Shown here: positions 7,001-14,322 of the stretch, one piece after another
How positions within the stretch are numbered: the first letter of the stretch is position 1
Layout of the letters: each line of letters starts with the position of its first letter
NCBI GenBank assembly: GCA_903926285.1
Contig: CAIYIP010000207.1
Coordinates: 1-17,871 of the forward strand
Direction: 5' to 3'
DNA length: 17,871 bases
DNA from: an uncultured Gammaproteobacteria bacterium
Lineage (GTDB): Bacteria > Pseudomonadota > Gammaproteobacteria > Pseudomonadales > Pseudohongiellaceae
The notes under the pieces: model-generated
The model's database searches: none
The model's input: only the letters and a program-made list of their open reading frames with translations
What the model was told of the DNA's origin: nothing
Translations under genes and position numbers: made by a program

Positions 7001-8395
7001 ATGACCCACATTCTCATAGTTGAAGATGAAGACGTTATCCGGAGCGCTTTACGGCGTTTGCTGGAGCGCAATGGTTATCAGGTCAGTGAAGCCGTCTCGG
7101 TTCAGGACGCCACTGACCGGCATAACCTTGACGCTATGGATGTCATCATCAGCGACCTCCGCTTACCCGGTCTGCCTGGCACAGAACTGATCAAACGCAC
7201 CCCAACACCCGTCTTGATCATGACCAGTTATGCGAGCCTGCGCAGCGCCATCGACTCAATGAAAATCGGGGCCGTGGATTACATTTCCAAACCCTTCGAA
7301 CACTCCGAAATACTTGCCGCACTGACCCGCATTTTTGGCGAAAACATCAAGGCCAAAAACGTTATTCGCCGTCAACCCAGACCCTCGGAAGAGCCGGTCA
7401 AAGGTATGGTAGGCAGCTGTGCCCAGATGCTCGAATTGTTTCGTCGCATTCGCAAGGTTGCCCAGACCAATTCCTCGGTACTGATTCAAGGTGAATCAGG
7501 CACTGGCAAGGAGCTGGTTGCCCGCGCGCTGCACGAGGCCAGCTCCCGCCGCGATTCAAATCTGATTTCGGTCAACTGCGCCGCCATTCCGGAAAATCTG
7601 ATCGAGTCGGAGCTCTTTGGCCACGAAAAAGGTGCCTTTACCGGGGCAACCTCAACCCGCACCGGACTTATCGAAGCGGCCAACAATGGCACGCTTTTTC
7701 TCGATGAAATTGGTGAATTGCCGCTCGAAGCCCAGGCACGTTTGCTGCGTGTGCTACAGGAACATGAAATCCGCAAGGTAGGCTCAGTAGTCTCACAAAA
7801 AGTGGATGTCCGTCTGGTAGCCGCTACCCATCGCGACCTGAAACAATTCGTGCGTGAAGGACGCTTCAGGGAAGATCTGTTTTACCGCATCAATGTAATG
7901 CCCCTGCATCTGCCACCTCTGCGCGAACGCGGCAACGATATTCTCGAACTGGCCGACCTTATCCTTGGATCCACCTGCAAGCGTATTGGCGTTGATCTCA
8001 TGCATTTCAGCGCCAACGCGATCCAGGTCATTACCACCTATCCCTGGCCAGGTAATGTGCGCGAACTCGAAAACGCCATTGAGCGCGCAGTGATCCTGTC
8101 GGAGGATGAAGAAATTCCGATGGAACTGCTTGGCCTGGATGTAGAACTGGTAAAAATCGACCATAAAAGCAGTTATGCCACACTTCAAGCCAGCAAAGCT
8201 GATAATGGCACAGTAAAAATTGAGGATGATCCGCAAGAAGATCTCTCACTCGAGGAATATTTCCAGCGTTTTGTGCTTGAACACCAGGAACAGATGAATG
8301 AAACAGAACTAGCCCAGAAGCTCGGCATCAGCCGTAAATGTCTTTGGGAAAGACGTCAGCGTTTTGCTATTCCCCGCCGCAAGAAAGGCGCCTAG
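7001..8395 (+). CDS. cbrB: Sigma-54-dependent response regulator CbrB
   Basis: NtrC-family activator of 464 residues and cognate regulator of CbrA. The receiver domain (about 1-115) has acidic-pocket E8/D9, phospho-acceptor D52 in IISDLRLPG, and the conserved Lys of ISKPF. The AAA+ domain (about 135-375) has Walker A GESGTGKE at 164-171, GAFTGA at 211-216 that contacts sigma-54, and Walker B LFLDEIGELP. The C-terminal helix-turn-helix reads LAQKLGISRKCLWERRQRF, a sequence type I associate with CbrB. The gene ends 17 bp before a GTTAC/GTAAC palindrome and about 150 bp before a sigma-54 promoter, so its most obvious target is the RNA gene immediately downstream. Confidence 0.95.
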   Translation: MTHILIVEDEDVIRSALRRLLERNGYQVSEAVSVQDATDRHNLDAMDVIISDLRLPGLPGTELIKRTPTPVLIMTSYASLRSAIDSMKIGAVDYISKPFEHSEILAALTRIFGENIKAKNVIRRQPRPSEEPVKGMVGSCAQMLELFRRIRKVAQTNSSVLIQGESGTGKELVARALHEASSRRDSNLISVNCAAIPENLIESELFGHEKGAFTGATSTRTGLIEAANNGTLFLDEIGELPLEAQARLLRVLQEHEIRKVGSVVSQKVDVRLVAATHRDLKQFVREGRFREDLFYRINVMPLHLPPLRERGNDILELADLILGSTCKRIGVDLMHFSANAIQVITTYPWPGNVRELENAIERAVILSEDEEIPMELLGLDVELVKIDHKSSYATLQASKADNGTVKIEDDPQEDLSLEEYFQRFVLEHQEQMNETELAQKLGISRKCLWERRQRFAIPRRKKGA

Positions 8396-8411
8396 CCTGC
8401 TCACCCCATAA

Positions 8412-8438
8412 CGTTACCGTGTTACCAAATAAGTAACA
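8412..8438 (+). promoter_or_regulatory. Candidate CbrB upstream activating sequence
   Basis: Contains CGTTAC at 8412-8417, TGTTAC at 8420-8425 and GTAACA at 8433-8438. The direct GTTACC pair plus the inverted GTAACA resembles the TGTTAC-N14-GTAACA type of site that I recall for Pseudomonas CbrB; here the gaps are 15 and 7. It lies about 105-130 bp upstream of the sigma-54 promoter, a typical enhancer distance. Assignment to CbrB is inference from motif and position. Confidence 0.6.
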
Positions 8439-8542
8439 ATTGTTCACACATTTAGCGCCGGCCACACTTTTCCAGGCTTTATTTTCCCCCCTTATTTCTT
8501 ATAACCAACTGAATTTAAAGCTATTAATCCAACCCACTGATG

Positions 8543-8560
8543 TTGGCACGGTAGGTGCTT
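8543..8560 (+). promoter_or_regulatory. Sigma-54 promoter of the CrcZ-like RNA
   Basis: The sequence TTGGCACGGTAGGTGCTT has the invariant GG at 8545-8546 and GC at 8557-8558, separated by exactly 10 bases, and a perfect TTGGCACG -24 box. The -12 box is GTGCT, one mismatch from TTGCT. Transcription should begin about 12 bases after the GC, near 8569-8572. Confidence 0.88.
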
Positions 8561-8569
8561 TATACATCA

Positions 8570-8855
8570 CTGTGCGCTGTACCAAAAACAACAATAAACT
8601 GAAAATAAAAACAATAATTACGGCACATATAACCCTGTTTGCCGACGCTTGCGCCGGATCAGGCTGGACAAGACTGGGAACCAGCAACAGCCAGAACAGA
8701 CAGGATTGCTACGACAAGGGGTTTCCCTACAATTGAAGGTCTTTGACCGCCAAAAAAAAATAGTCAAGGTACGGACGTCTCGTAGTAAAAAACAATAATA
8801 AATACTACTTGCCTCAAATTAACCCGGAAAGGTTCGCCTTTCCGGGTTTTGTATT
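8570..8855 (+). ncRNA. crcZ: CrcZ-like Hfq-titrating small RNA
   Basis: A predicted RNA of about 285 nt between the sigma-54 promoter and a strong terminator, in the cbrB-pcnB spacer where Pseudomonas encodes CrcZ. It carries five perfect AAYAAYAA motifs in three A-rich clusters: 8587-8594 and 8590-8597 (overlapping), 8610-8617, and 8791-8798 and 8794-8801 (overlapping). Such motifs bind the distal face of Hfq. No convincing ORF fills the stretch: the frame starting 8440 begins before the promoter and gives low-complexity, non-protein-like sequence. By analogy, CbrB-driven CrcZ sequesters Hfq(/Crc) when preferred carbon sources run out, lifting catabolite repression. The 3' end is set by the terminator; the 5' end is estimated from promoter geometry. 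It is shorter than P. aeruginosa CrcZ (about 400 nt). Confidence 0.82.
8821..8855 (+). terminator. Rho-independent terminator of the CrcZ-like RNA
   Basis: A perfect 12-bp stem, AACCCGGAAAGG (8821-8832) with CCTTTCCGGGTT (8837-8848), encloses a TTCG tetraloop. It is followed by a T-rich tail, TTGTATTTCT. This is the strongest terminator in the window and separates the RNA from pcnB. Confidence 0.95.
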
Positions 8856-8896
8856 TCTAACCCCCCCGGGATTTGCTCCCTGTTACCACCAGCACC

Positions 8897-8926
8897 CTGT
8901 TAAGCACAGCCATGTGTGGATAGAAT
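8897..8926 (+). promoter_or_regulatory. Weak candidate sigma-70 promoter for pcnB
   Basis: TAGAAT at 8921-8926 is a good -10 hexamer, 34-40 bp before the likely pcnB start and after the crcZ terminator, where a new promoter is needed. The -35 partner is poor (CTGTTA at 8897-8902, 18 bp spacer). A TGTTACC matching the CbrB-like half-site lies just upstream at 8881-8887, but as a single copy it proves nothing. Confidence 0.35.
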
Positions 8927-8965
8927 GCACCGGGTCAATAACCTTGAAATCAACCAGGTATTACT

Positions 8966-10360
8966 ATCACCGATTCAGCCCCAACAAGCAGGCCCATTGC
9001 CGCAAGCCCCACACTGACCATCATTGGCCGTGCCGAGCATGGCATATCCCGCCAGCAGATCAGCCCCAACAGCCTTAAAGTGCTCTATGCCCTGAACGAT
9101 GCCGGTTATCAGGCGTTTATTGTGGGTGGCGGTGTACGCGACATCCTGATCGGGTTAAAGCCAAAGGATTTTGATATTGCAACGGATGCAACACCAGAAC
9201 AAATAAGGGCGATCTTCCGCAACTCGCGCATCATCGGCCGTCGCTTCCGCATTGTGCATGTGCATTTTGGCCGGGAAATAATCGAGGTCTCTACCTTTCG
9301 CGCAATCACCGGCGAGAACGTGGAAATTGTTGAAAGTCGCCTGTCGCGCCATGACGCCCATCTCGACTCAGTGCATTCAGCCAGCGGCATGATTCTGCGC
9401 GACAACGTTTACGGCACCATCGAAGAAGATGTCCTGCGCCGCGACTTTACCGCCAACGCTCTCTACTACACGGTACGCAATTTTGCAGTGCACGATTATG
9501 TAAATGGCATGGCCGATGTTGATCTGCGCATCCTGCGCATGATTGGCGATCCGGAACAACGTTATCGAGAAGATCCGGTCAGGGTGTTACGTGCGATCCG
9601 TCTTGCCGCCAAACTCAACTTTGCGATTGAACCTGCGACAGCGGCGCCGCTGCGGCCTTGCGCCCAACTGCTTACCTCTATTCCTTCCGCGCGTCTGTTC
9701 GATGAATTCATGAAATTGTTTTTTTCCGGCTATGGCGAAAAGACCTTTCTGCTACTGCAGCATTATGGCGTATTCGGCATTCTTTTCCCGGGCACCGCCA
9801 TTGCGATGCTGGACGACGACGGTCACTATCAGCATATGCTGCACAGCGCTTTCAGGAATACCGACGCGAGAATTGACGCAGACAAAAGTGTTACGCCAGC
9901 CTTTCTGCTCGCGATCATCTTATGGCCGGCTTTGCAGAAAAAGCAGAAAGCGCTCGAGAAAGGCGGCATGCCACCTGCAATGGCACTGAACGACGCTGCC
10001 CAGGCGGTGCTTGGACAGCAATTGGAACGTATTTCAATTCCACGTCGTTTCAGCCTGCCCATGCGCGAAATCTGGGATATGCAGTTGCGCATTTCCCAGC
10101 GGCGCGGTAAAAAAGCTGAACTGCTGCTGGGTCACAAACGTTTCCGTGCTGGATACGATTTCTTACTGTTGCGGGAAGCAGCTGGTGAACAACTCGACGG
10201 CCTTGGCCAATGGTGGACTGAGTACCAGGCTGCCAACCCCGAGTTGCAAACGCAGATGCAGACCAGCCTTGAAGCAGGTAGTGCGCCGCATGCAAAACCA
10301 CGCAGGCGCAGAGCAAAATCACGTCATCCGCACAATACCGCGCCGGCTTCCGGCTCCTGA
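8966..10360 (+). CDS. pcnB: Poly(A) polymerase I with probable non-canonical start codon
   Basis: Adds 3' poly(A) tails to RNAs and so marks them for decay. The nucleotidyltransferase head has VGGGVRDILIG, then PKDFDIATDATPEQ whose DFD supplies the catalytic aspartates (D68, D70 with this start). Next come RRDFTANALYY, RYREDPVRVLRAIRLAAKLNF and a strongly basic C-terminus (KPRRRRAKSRH). The first ordinary start in frame is GTG 9080, but conserved family sequence lies upstream of it (IIGRAEHGISRQQISPNSLK, matching E. coli [20 protein letters not shown]). Between TGA 8945-8947 and GTG 9080 there is no ATG, GTG or TTG. AGGT at 8956-8959 is well placed for ATC 8966; ATT 8960 is the other candidate. 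E. coli pcnB is known to start at AUU. From ATC the protein is 464 residues, as expected. A kinase gene follows 6 bp later. Confidence 0.92.
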   Translation: MTDSAPTSRPIAASPTLTIIGRAEHGISRQQISPNSLKVLYALNDAGYQAFIVGGGVRDILIGLKPKDFDIATDATPEQIRAIFRNSRIIGRRFRIVHVHFGREIIEVSTFRAITGENVEIVESRLSRHDAHLDSVHSASGMILRDNVYGTIEEDVLRRDFTANALYYTVRNFAVHDYVNGMADVDLRILRMIGDPEQRYREDPVRVLRAIRLAAKLNFAIEPATAAPLRPCAQLLTSIPSARLFDEFMKLFFSGYGEKTFLLLQHYGVFGILFPGTAIAMLDDDGHYQHMLHSAFRNTDARIDADKSVTPAFLLAIILWPALQKKQKALEKGGMPPAMALNDAAQAVLGQQLERISIPRRFSLPMREIWDMQLRISQRRGKKAELLLGHKRFRAGYDFLLLREAAGEQLDGLGQWWTEYQAANPELQTQMQTSLEAGSAPHAKPRRRRAKSRHPHNTAPASGS

Positions 10361-10366
10361 GTAAGC

Positions 10367-11062
10367 GTGACTGAGATCGCCGCCAACCACCCCGCCAGCA
10401 GCAATGCTGGCAACCCGGAAATTCCGCGCTACATCGCGGTGGAAGGACCCATTGGCGTGGGCAAAACCAGCCTGGCGAAACGACTTGCCGACAGCTTCAA
10501 TTACGAAATCCTGCTCGAAAGAAGCGAAGACAACCCATTTCTGGACCGCTTCTACCATAACCCAAAACAACTCGCCTTGGCCACGCAACTGTTTTTTTTA
10601 TTCCAGCGCGCCCAGCAAATCCAGCAATTACGTCAGGACGATATGTTTGAGCCGATCCGTGTGGCGGATTTTCTGATGGACAAGGATCGGTTGTTCGCAC
10701 AGCAGAACCTGGATGCTGATGAGTTCAAACTTTATGAAAATGTGTATGAGCACCTGACTATCAATGCACCAACGCCCGATCTCGTTATCTATCTGCAGGC
10801 ACCCGTTGAAGTGCTGATGCAGCGCATCCAGAACCGCGGCATTGCATCGGAGCAGCTGATCAAGGAAAGTTATCTAGCCAACCTTATCTCGGCCTATACA
10901 CAATTTTTCCACTACTATGACAGGAGCACACTGCTTGTAGTCAATTGCAGCGAAGTGGATTTCATCCATAATGAAGCAGACTACCAACTGCTCGTTAACC
11001 ATATTCTCACGATCCGCAAGGGCAGCAGGAATTATTTCAATCCCAGACCAGGCCTGATCTGA
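10367..11062 (+). CDS. Deoxynucleoside kinase (deoxyadenosine/deoxyguanosine kinase family)
   Basis: Cytoplasmic salvage kinase that phosphorylates deoxynucleosides, 231 residues. The P-loop is GPIGVGKTS (G27-S35), preceded by a hydrophobic strand. ERSEDNPFLDRFY follows at about 50-62, then the substrate-binding VADFLMDKDRLFA segment and the lid region RGIASEQLIKESYL. The start is GTG 10367, 6 bp after the pcnB stop, so it is probably cotranscribed; the next ATG is too far inside to keep the P-loop. In Pseudomonas the position between pcnB and panB is held by folK, which is absent here. The exact nucleoside specificity cannot be read from sequence. Confidence 0.9.
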   Translation: MTEIAANHPASSNAGNPEIPRYIAVEGPIGVGKTSLAKRLADSFNYEILLERSEDNPFLDRFYHNPKQLALATQLFFLFQRAQQIQQLRQDDMFEPIRVADFLMDKDRLFAQQNLDADEFKLYENVYEHLTINAPTPDLVIYLQAPVEVLMQRIQNRGIASEQLIKESYLANLISAYTQFFHYYDRSTLLVVNCSEVDFIHNEADYQLLVNHILTIRKGSRNYFNPRPGLI

Positions 11063-11085
11063 GCTGGCGAATACAGGACACAGCC

Positions 11086-11883
11086 GTGAGCAAACCAGTC
11101 ACTTTGTACACCTTGCAGGAAATGAAACGCATCGGCGAAAAATTTGTCTGCATCACTGCCTATGATGCGCTTTTTGCGGGCATATTCTGCAAAGCGGGTG
11201 TTGAAGTTCTGCTCGTGGGTGATTCACTTGGCATGGTCTTGCAGGGCCACGACTCCACGCTGCCCGTCACCATGGATGACATGGTCTATCACATGCAGTG
11301 TGTCAAACGCGGCAATATCGGCGCGCTGCTAATCGCAGACCTGCCTTTCATGTCGTATGCCTCTCCGCCACAGACACTGGAGAATGCAGCTCGTCTTATG
11401 CGCGCCGGCGCGCAGATGGTGAAACTCGAAGGCGGTGCGTGGATTGCAGAGACGACACGCCAGCTCAGCGAACGCGGCATTCCGGTTTGCGCGCATATGG
11501 GGCTGACACCACAATCCATTAACCGCATTGGCGGCTTCCGTGTCCAGGGTCGTGATCCACAAGTGGCGACCACCATCATCGAAGAAGCGCGCCTGCTCGA
11601 GTCCTATGGTGCCAGCATGCTGCTGCTCGAATGTATACCACAGCAACTTGCAAAAGCTGTATCTGCCAGTGTGAGCATCCCCGTCATCGGTATCGGAGCA
11701 GGCAAGGATGTCGATGGCCAGATCATGGTCATGCACGATGTGCTTGGCATCTCCCCGATCCACCCGAGGTTTGTAAAAAACTTCTTGCCAGAATCGACCA
11801 ATGGTATTCCGGGCGCCATCACAGCATATGTCCAAGCCGTAAAAAATGGCATCTTCCCCGCTGCCGAACATTCCTATGACTGA
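11086..11883 (+). CDS. panB: 3-methyl-2-oxobutanoate hydroxymethyltransferase (ketopantoate hydroxymethyltransferase)
   Basis: First committed step of pantothenate synthesis: transfers a hydroxymethyl group from methylene-tetrahydrofolate to 2-oxoisovalerate. At 265 residues it matches the family length. Visible motifs are ITAYDALFAGIF, VLLVGDSLGMVLQGH with metal-binding D46, MVKLEGG, LLLECIP with the expected catalytic Glu, and IGIGAGKDVDGQIMVMHDVLG. It starts at GTG 11086 with AGGACA upstream in the 23-bp gap after the kinase gene. Its 3' end overlaps panC by 8 bp (ATGACTGA), the sign of a translationally coupled panBC pair. Confidence 0.97.
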   Translation: MSKPVTLYTLQEMKRIGEKFVCITAYDALFAGIFCKAGVEVLLVGDSLGMVLQGHDSTLPVTMDDMVYHMQCVKRGNIGALLIADLPFMSYASPPQTLENAARLMRAGAQMVKLEGGAWIAETTRQLSERGIPVCAHMGLTPQSINRIGGFRVQGRDPQVATTIIEEARLLESYGASMLLLECIPQQLAKAVSASVSIPVIGIGAGKDVDGQIMVMHDVLGISPIHPRFVKNFLPESTNGIPGAITAYVQAVKNGIFPAAEHSYD

Positions 11884-12739
11884 GTTGCAACTGCATGAAA
11901 CCCTACCCGCACTGCGCACGGAGCTCAGTGCACTCAGGCGTAATGGAAAGACTGTTGCCCTCGTTCCCACGATGGGAAATCTCCACAAGGGCCATCTTTC
12001 GCTCATAGCTGCGGCACGTGCCGAGTACGATGTCGTTGTGGCTACTATTTTCGTCAACCCGATGCAGTTCGGAGCGAAGGAAGATCTTGCGCGATATCCA
12101 CGCACCTTTGCGGCTGATCTCACAGCCTTGCGGGAAAGCGGATGCGACTACCTGTATACACCCGCAACCGGCGAAATCTATCCTGAGGGTCTGGCAGTTC
12201 ATACACGAGTTTCAGTGCCCGGAATTTCTTCACTCCATTGCGGCCACAGCAGACCTGGGCATTTTGATGGTGTCTGTACCGTGGTGTGCAAACTCTTCAA
12301 CATGATCCAGATGGATGCCGCATTTTTCGGCTACAAGGATTACCAGCAATTTCATCTGATCAGCACCATGGTGCGCGACCTGTATCTGCCAGTTCGCTTG
12401 TATGGCGTGCCTACTGTGCGCGAAAACTCAGGCCTTGCGATGAGCTCACGTAATGGTTATCTCGATGCACAACAACGCACACAGGCCTCAGCCTTGTATG
12501 CAACACTTTTGCAAACTGCAGACAGCATCAGGGCTGGTGCTAGCGAATTTCGCCAGCTCGAAAAAGCCGCCTCTGCTACACTCGCCGCCGCTGGCCTGCA
12601 GCCCGATTATTTTCATATCTGCAATCGCAACACCTTGCAGCTTGCAGAGCAGAACGAAAGCGATCTCATCATTCTCGCTGCCGTGTATGCTGGCACGACC
12701 CGTCTGATTGACAACATCTTTGTCCAGGCGGCATCATAA
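11876..12739 (+). CDS. panC: Pantothenate synthetase (pantoate--beta-alanine ligase)
   Basis: Joins pantoate and beta-alanine with ATP to give pantothenate. The 287-residue protein has PTMGNLHKGH with the ATP-binding H37/H40 (HIGH-type), FVNPMQFG, RPGHFDGVCTVVCKLFN, and the MSSRNGYL loop (KMSKS-type). The motif usually written GEKDxQQ reads GYKDYQQ here, a Glu-to-Tyr change next to the active site. The start ATG 11876 lies inside the end of panB; an in-frame ATG at 11846 would add ten residues that are not family-like. beta-Alanine would come from panD, which lies 1.6 kb downstream, separated by rimK and its partner. Confidence 0.97.
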   Translation: MTELQLHETLPALRTELSALRRNGKTVALVPTMGNLHKGHLSLIAAARAEYDVVVATIFVNPMQFGAKEDLARYPRTFAADLTALRESGCDYLYTPATGEIYPEGLAVHTRVSVPGISSLHCGHSRPGHFDGVCTVVCKLFNMIQMDAAFFGYKDYQQFHLISTMVRDLYLPVRLYGVPTVRENSGLAMSSRNGYLDAQQRTQASALYATLLQTADSIRAGASEFRQLEKAASATLAAAGLQPDYFHICNRNTLQLAEQNESDLIILAAVYAGTTRLIDNIFVQAAS

Positions 12740-12796
12740 GTCAGACACGCCGCAATCAGACGCACTATTGCACTATCTCTTGAATGGAATCATTTT

Positions 12797-13714
12797 ATGA
12801 AAATTGGAATTTTGTCGCGCAATCGCAATCTGTATTCGACCAAGCGCCTCGTGGAAGCAGCCCAGCACAACGGCCATGAAGTACGCGTTATAGATGTACT
12901 CAAGTGTTACATGAATATCACGGCGAACGAGCCCATTGTTTATTACCAGCTGTCAGCGGAAAAAGTCGAAGCTCTGCAATTTGACGCAGTAATCCCGCGC
13001 ATCGGCGCTTCTGTTACCAACTATGGCTGCGCGGTACTGCGCCAGTTTGAAGTTGGCAATGTGTACTCAATCAACGAGTCGATTGCGATTACCCGGTCAC
13101 GCGACAAATTGCGCGCCCATCAATTACTCGCACGCAAAGGCATCGGCCAACCTGTCACAAGTTATGCCCATTCGGCTCGCGCTACCGACAAACTGATTGA
13201 ATCGGTGGGCGGACCACCACTGCTTCTCAAGCTCACAGCGAGTACTCATGGCACTGGTGTATTGCTTGCTGAAACCAAGAAAGCAGCGGAAGCCCTGATC
13301 AATGCGTTCCATGGCATCGGCTCGGATTTCCTGGTGCAGGAATACGTCGAGGAAGCGGGTGGATCTGATATCCGTTGCCTTGTGGTCGGCGGCAAAGTTA
13401 TTGCGTCCATGCAGCGTACAGCCGGCAAAGGTGAATACCGGTCCAACTTACATCGTGGCGGCAAGGCAGAAAAAATCAAACTACGCCCGGAAGAACGGAG
13501 TCTTGCTGTACGCGCGGCAGCAGTAATGGGACTGGATTTCGCAGGAGTAGACATTATCCGCTCGGCAAAAGGCCCTTTGGTGCTCGAAGTAAATTCATCA
13601 CCAGGGCTGGAAGGTATAGAAAAGGCTACCGGCATTGATATCGCCAGTAAAATTATCGAGTTTGTAGAGATTGATGTTAAAGCCGGCCCTAACAAACCCA
13701 AAGGCAAAGGTTGA
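12797..13714 (+). CDS. rimK: Ribosomal protein S6--L-glutamate ligase RimK
   Basis: ATP-grasp ligase that adds glutamate residues to the C-terminus of ribosomal protein S6 and can also make poly-glutamate. The 305-residue protein aligns end to end with E. coli RimK: KIGILSRNRNLYSTKRL at the start, VIPRIGASVTNYG, ARKGIGQPVTSYAHS, the ATP-grasp core VQEYVEEAGGSDIRCLVV, then YRSNLHRGG, and the metal-ligand LEVNSSPGLEGIEKATG. The start is ATG 12797 with GGAA 8 bp upstream, 57 bp after panC. The gene 93 bp downstream encodes the RimK-associated protease, as in the rim operon of Pseudomonas fluorescens. A RimA homologue is not visible. rpsF is not in the window. Confidence 0.96.
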   Translation: MKIGILSRNRNLYSTKRLVEAAQHNGHEVRVIDVLKCYMNITANEPIVYYQLSAEKVEALQFDAVIPRIGASVTNYGCAVLRQFEVGNVYSINESIAITRSRDKLRAHQLLARKGIGQPVTSYAHSARATDKLIESVGGPPLLLKLTASTHGTGVLLAETKKAAEALINAFHGIGSDFLVQEYVEEAGGSDIRCLVVGGKVIASMQRTAGKGEYRSNLHRGGKAEKIKLRPEERSLAVRAAAVMGLDFAGVDIIRSAKGPLVLEVNSSPGLEGIEKATGIDIASKIIEFVEIDVKAGPNKPKGKG

Positions 13715-13807
13715 AAATACGCATCACATCGCCATGTTGCTGCATATACAAGCTTCTTCCCCTGCAGAGAAAATTGATTCCGAATCTTTCCGGATGGAGC
13801 AAGAGCG

Positions 13808-14260
13808 TTGGCAAAAAAAATTACTATAGGCTCGTTAGAAACTGGAGATTTGCCGGAGCTGGGCATCTACAGACTGTCGATGCGTGTTGATACTGGCGCT
13901 GCGACCTCAGCATTACATGTAGAGAATATTGAAGAGTTCCGCGAACACGGCAAACGCTGGGTGAGTTTTGATCTTCTGCCCGAAGTGCATAACGTCGACG
14001 GCACCGTACGTATAACTTGCCGGATCAAGGGTCGCAAGACAGTCAAAAGGACCAACGCAGACAGCCAGAAACGCGCGGTTATTGATACCAGACTCCATCT
14101 AGGCAACAAGTCCTGGCCAATCAAGCTCACGCTGACTGACCGCTCGGAAATGAATTACCCGATGTTACTGGGACGCGAGGCAATGGTTGGCCGTGTCACT
14201 GTAGATCCGGAATACCAGTATTTGCAGGCTGGCCCGGAAAAGAAAGCCAAGCAGTCCTGA
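13808..14260 (+). CDS. rimB: RimK-associated retropepsin-like aspartyl protease (RimB / COG4067 type)
   Basis: A 150-residue protein of the family once labelled ATP-dependent zinc protease. It carries the aspartic-protease signature VDTGAATSALH with D28-T-G-A and, near the C-terminus, PMLLGREAM, like the retropepsin flap/LLGR region. In P. fluorescens, RimB works with RimK to control glutamylation of S6, and the adjacency to rimK here supports the same pairing. The start is TTG 13808: GGAG at 13796-13799 is 8 bp upstream, and the N-terminal KKITIGSLETGDLPELG is family-like. No signal peptide, so cytoplasmic. The zinc-protease name has little support in the sequence, as no HExxH motif is visible. 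Confidence 0.88.
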   Translation: MAKKITIGSLETGDLPELGIYRLSMRVDTGAATSALHVENIEEFREHGKRWVSFDLLPEVHNVDGTVRITCRIKGRKTVKRTNADSQKRAVIDTRLHLGNKSWPIKLTLTDRSEMNYPMLLGREAMVGRVTVDPEYQYLQAGPEKKAKQS

Positions 14261-14310
14261 TTTGCTCTAGTCCCTGCTTATTTGTGATAATGCGCGCCCT
14301 TCCACACCCT

Positions 14311-14316
14311 CGGAGG
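14311..14316 (+). promoter_or_regulatory. Ribosome binding site that decides the panD start
   Basis: CGGAGG lies 6 bp before TTG 14323 but 18 bp before the first ATG at 14335. TTG is therefore the likely initiator. Confidence 0.75.
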
Positions 14317-14322
14317 CTTACC

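Noticed and set aside
8440..8736. Plus-strand 98-residue frame between cbrB and pcnB
   Set aside because: It starts upstream of the sigma-54 promoter, crosses the A-rich Hfq motifs and has no family resemblance or ribosome binding site.
11329..12123. Minus-strand 264-residue open frame across panB and panC
   Set aside because: Antisense to two unmistakable, overlapping pantothenate genes; no motif and no ribosome binding site.
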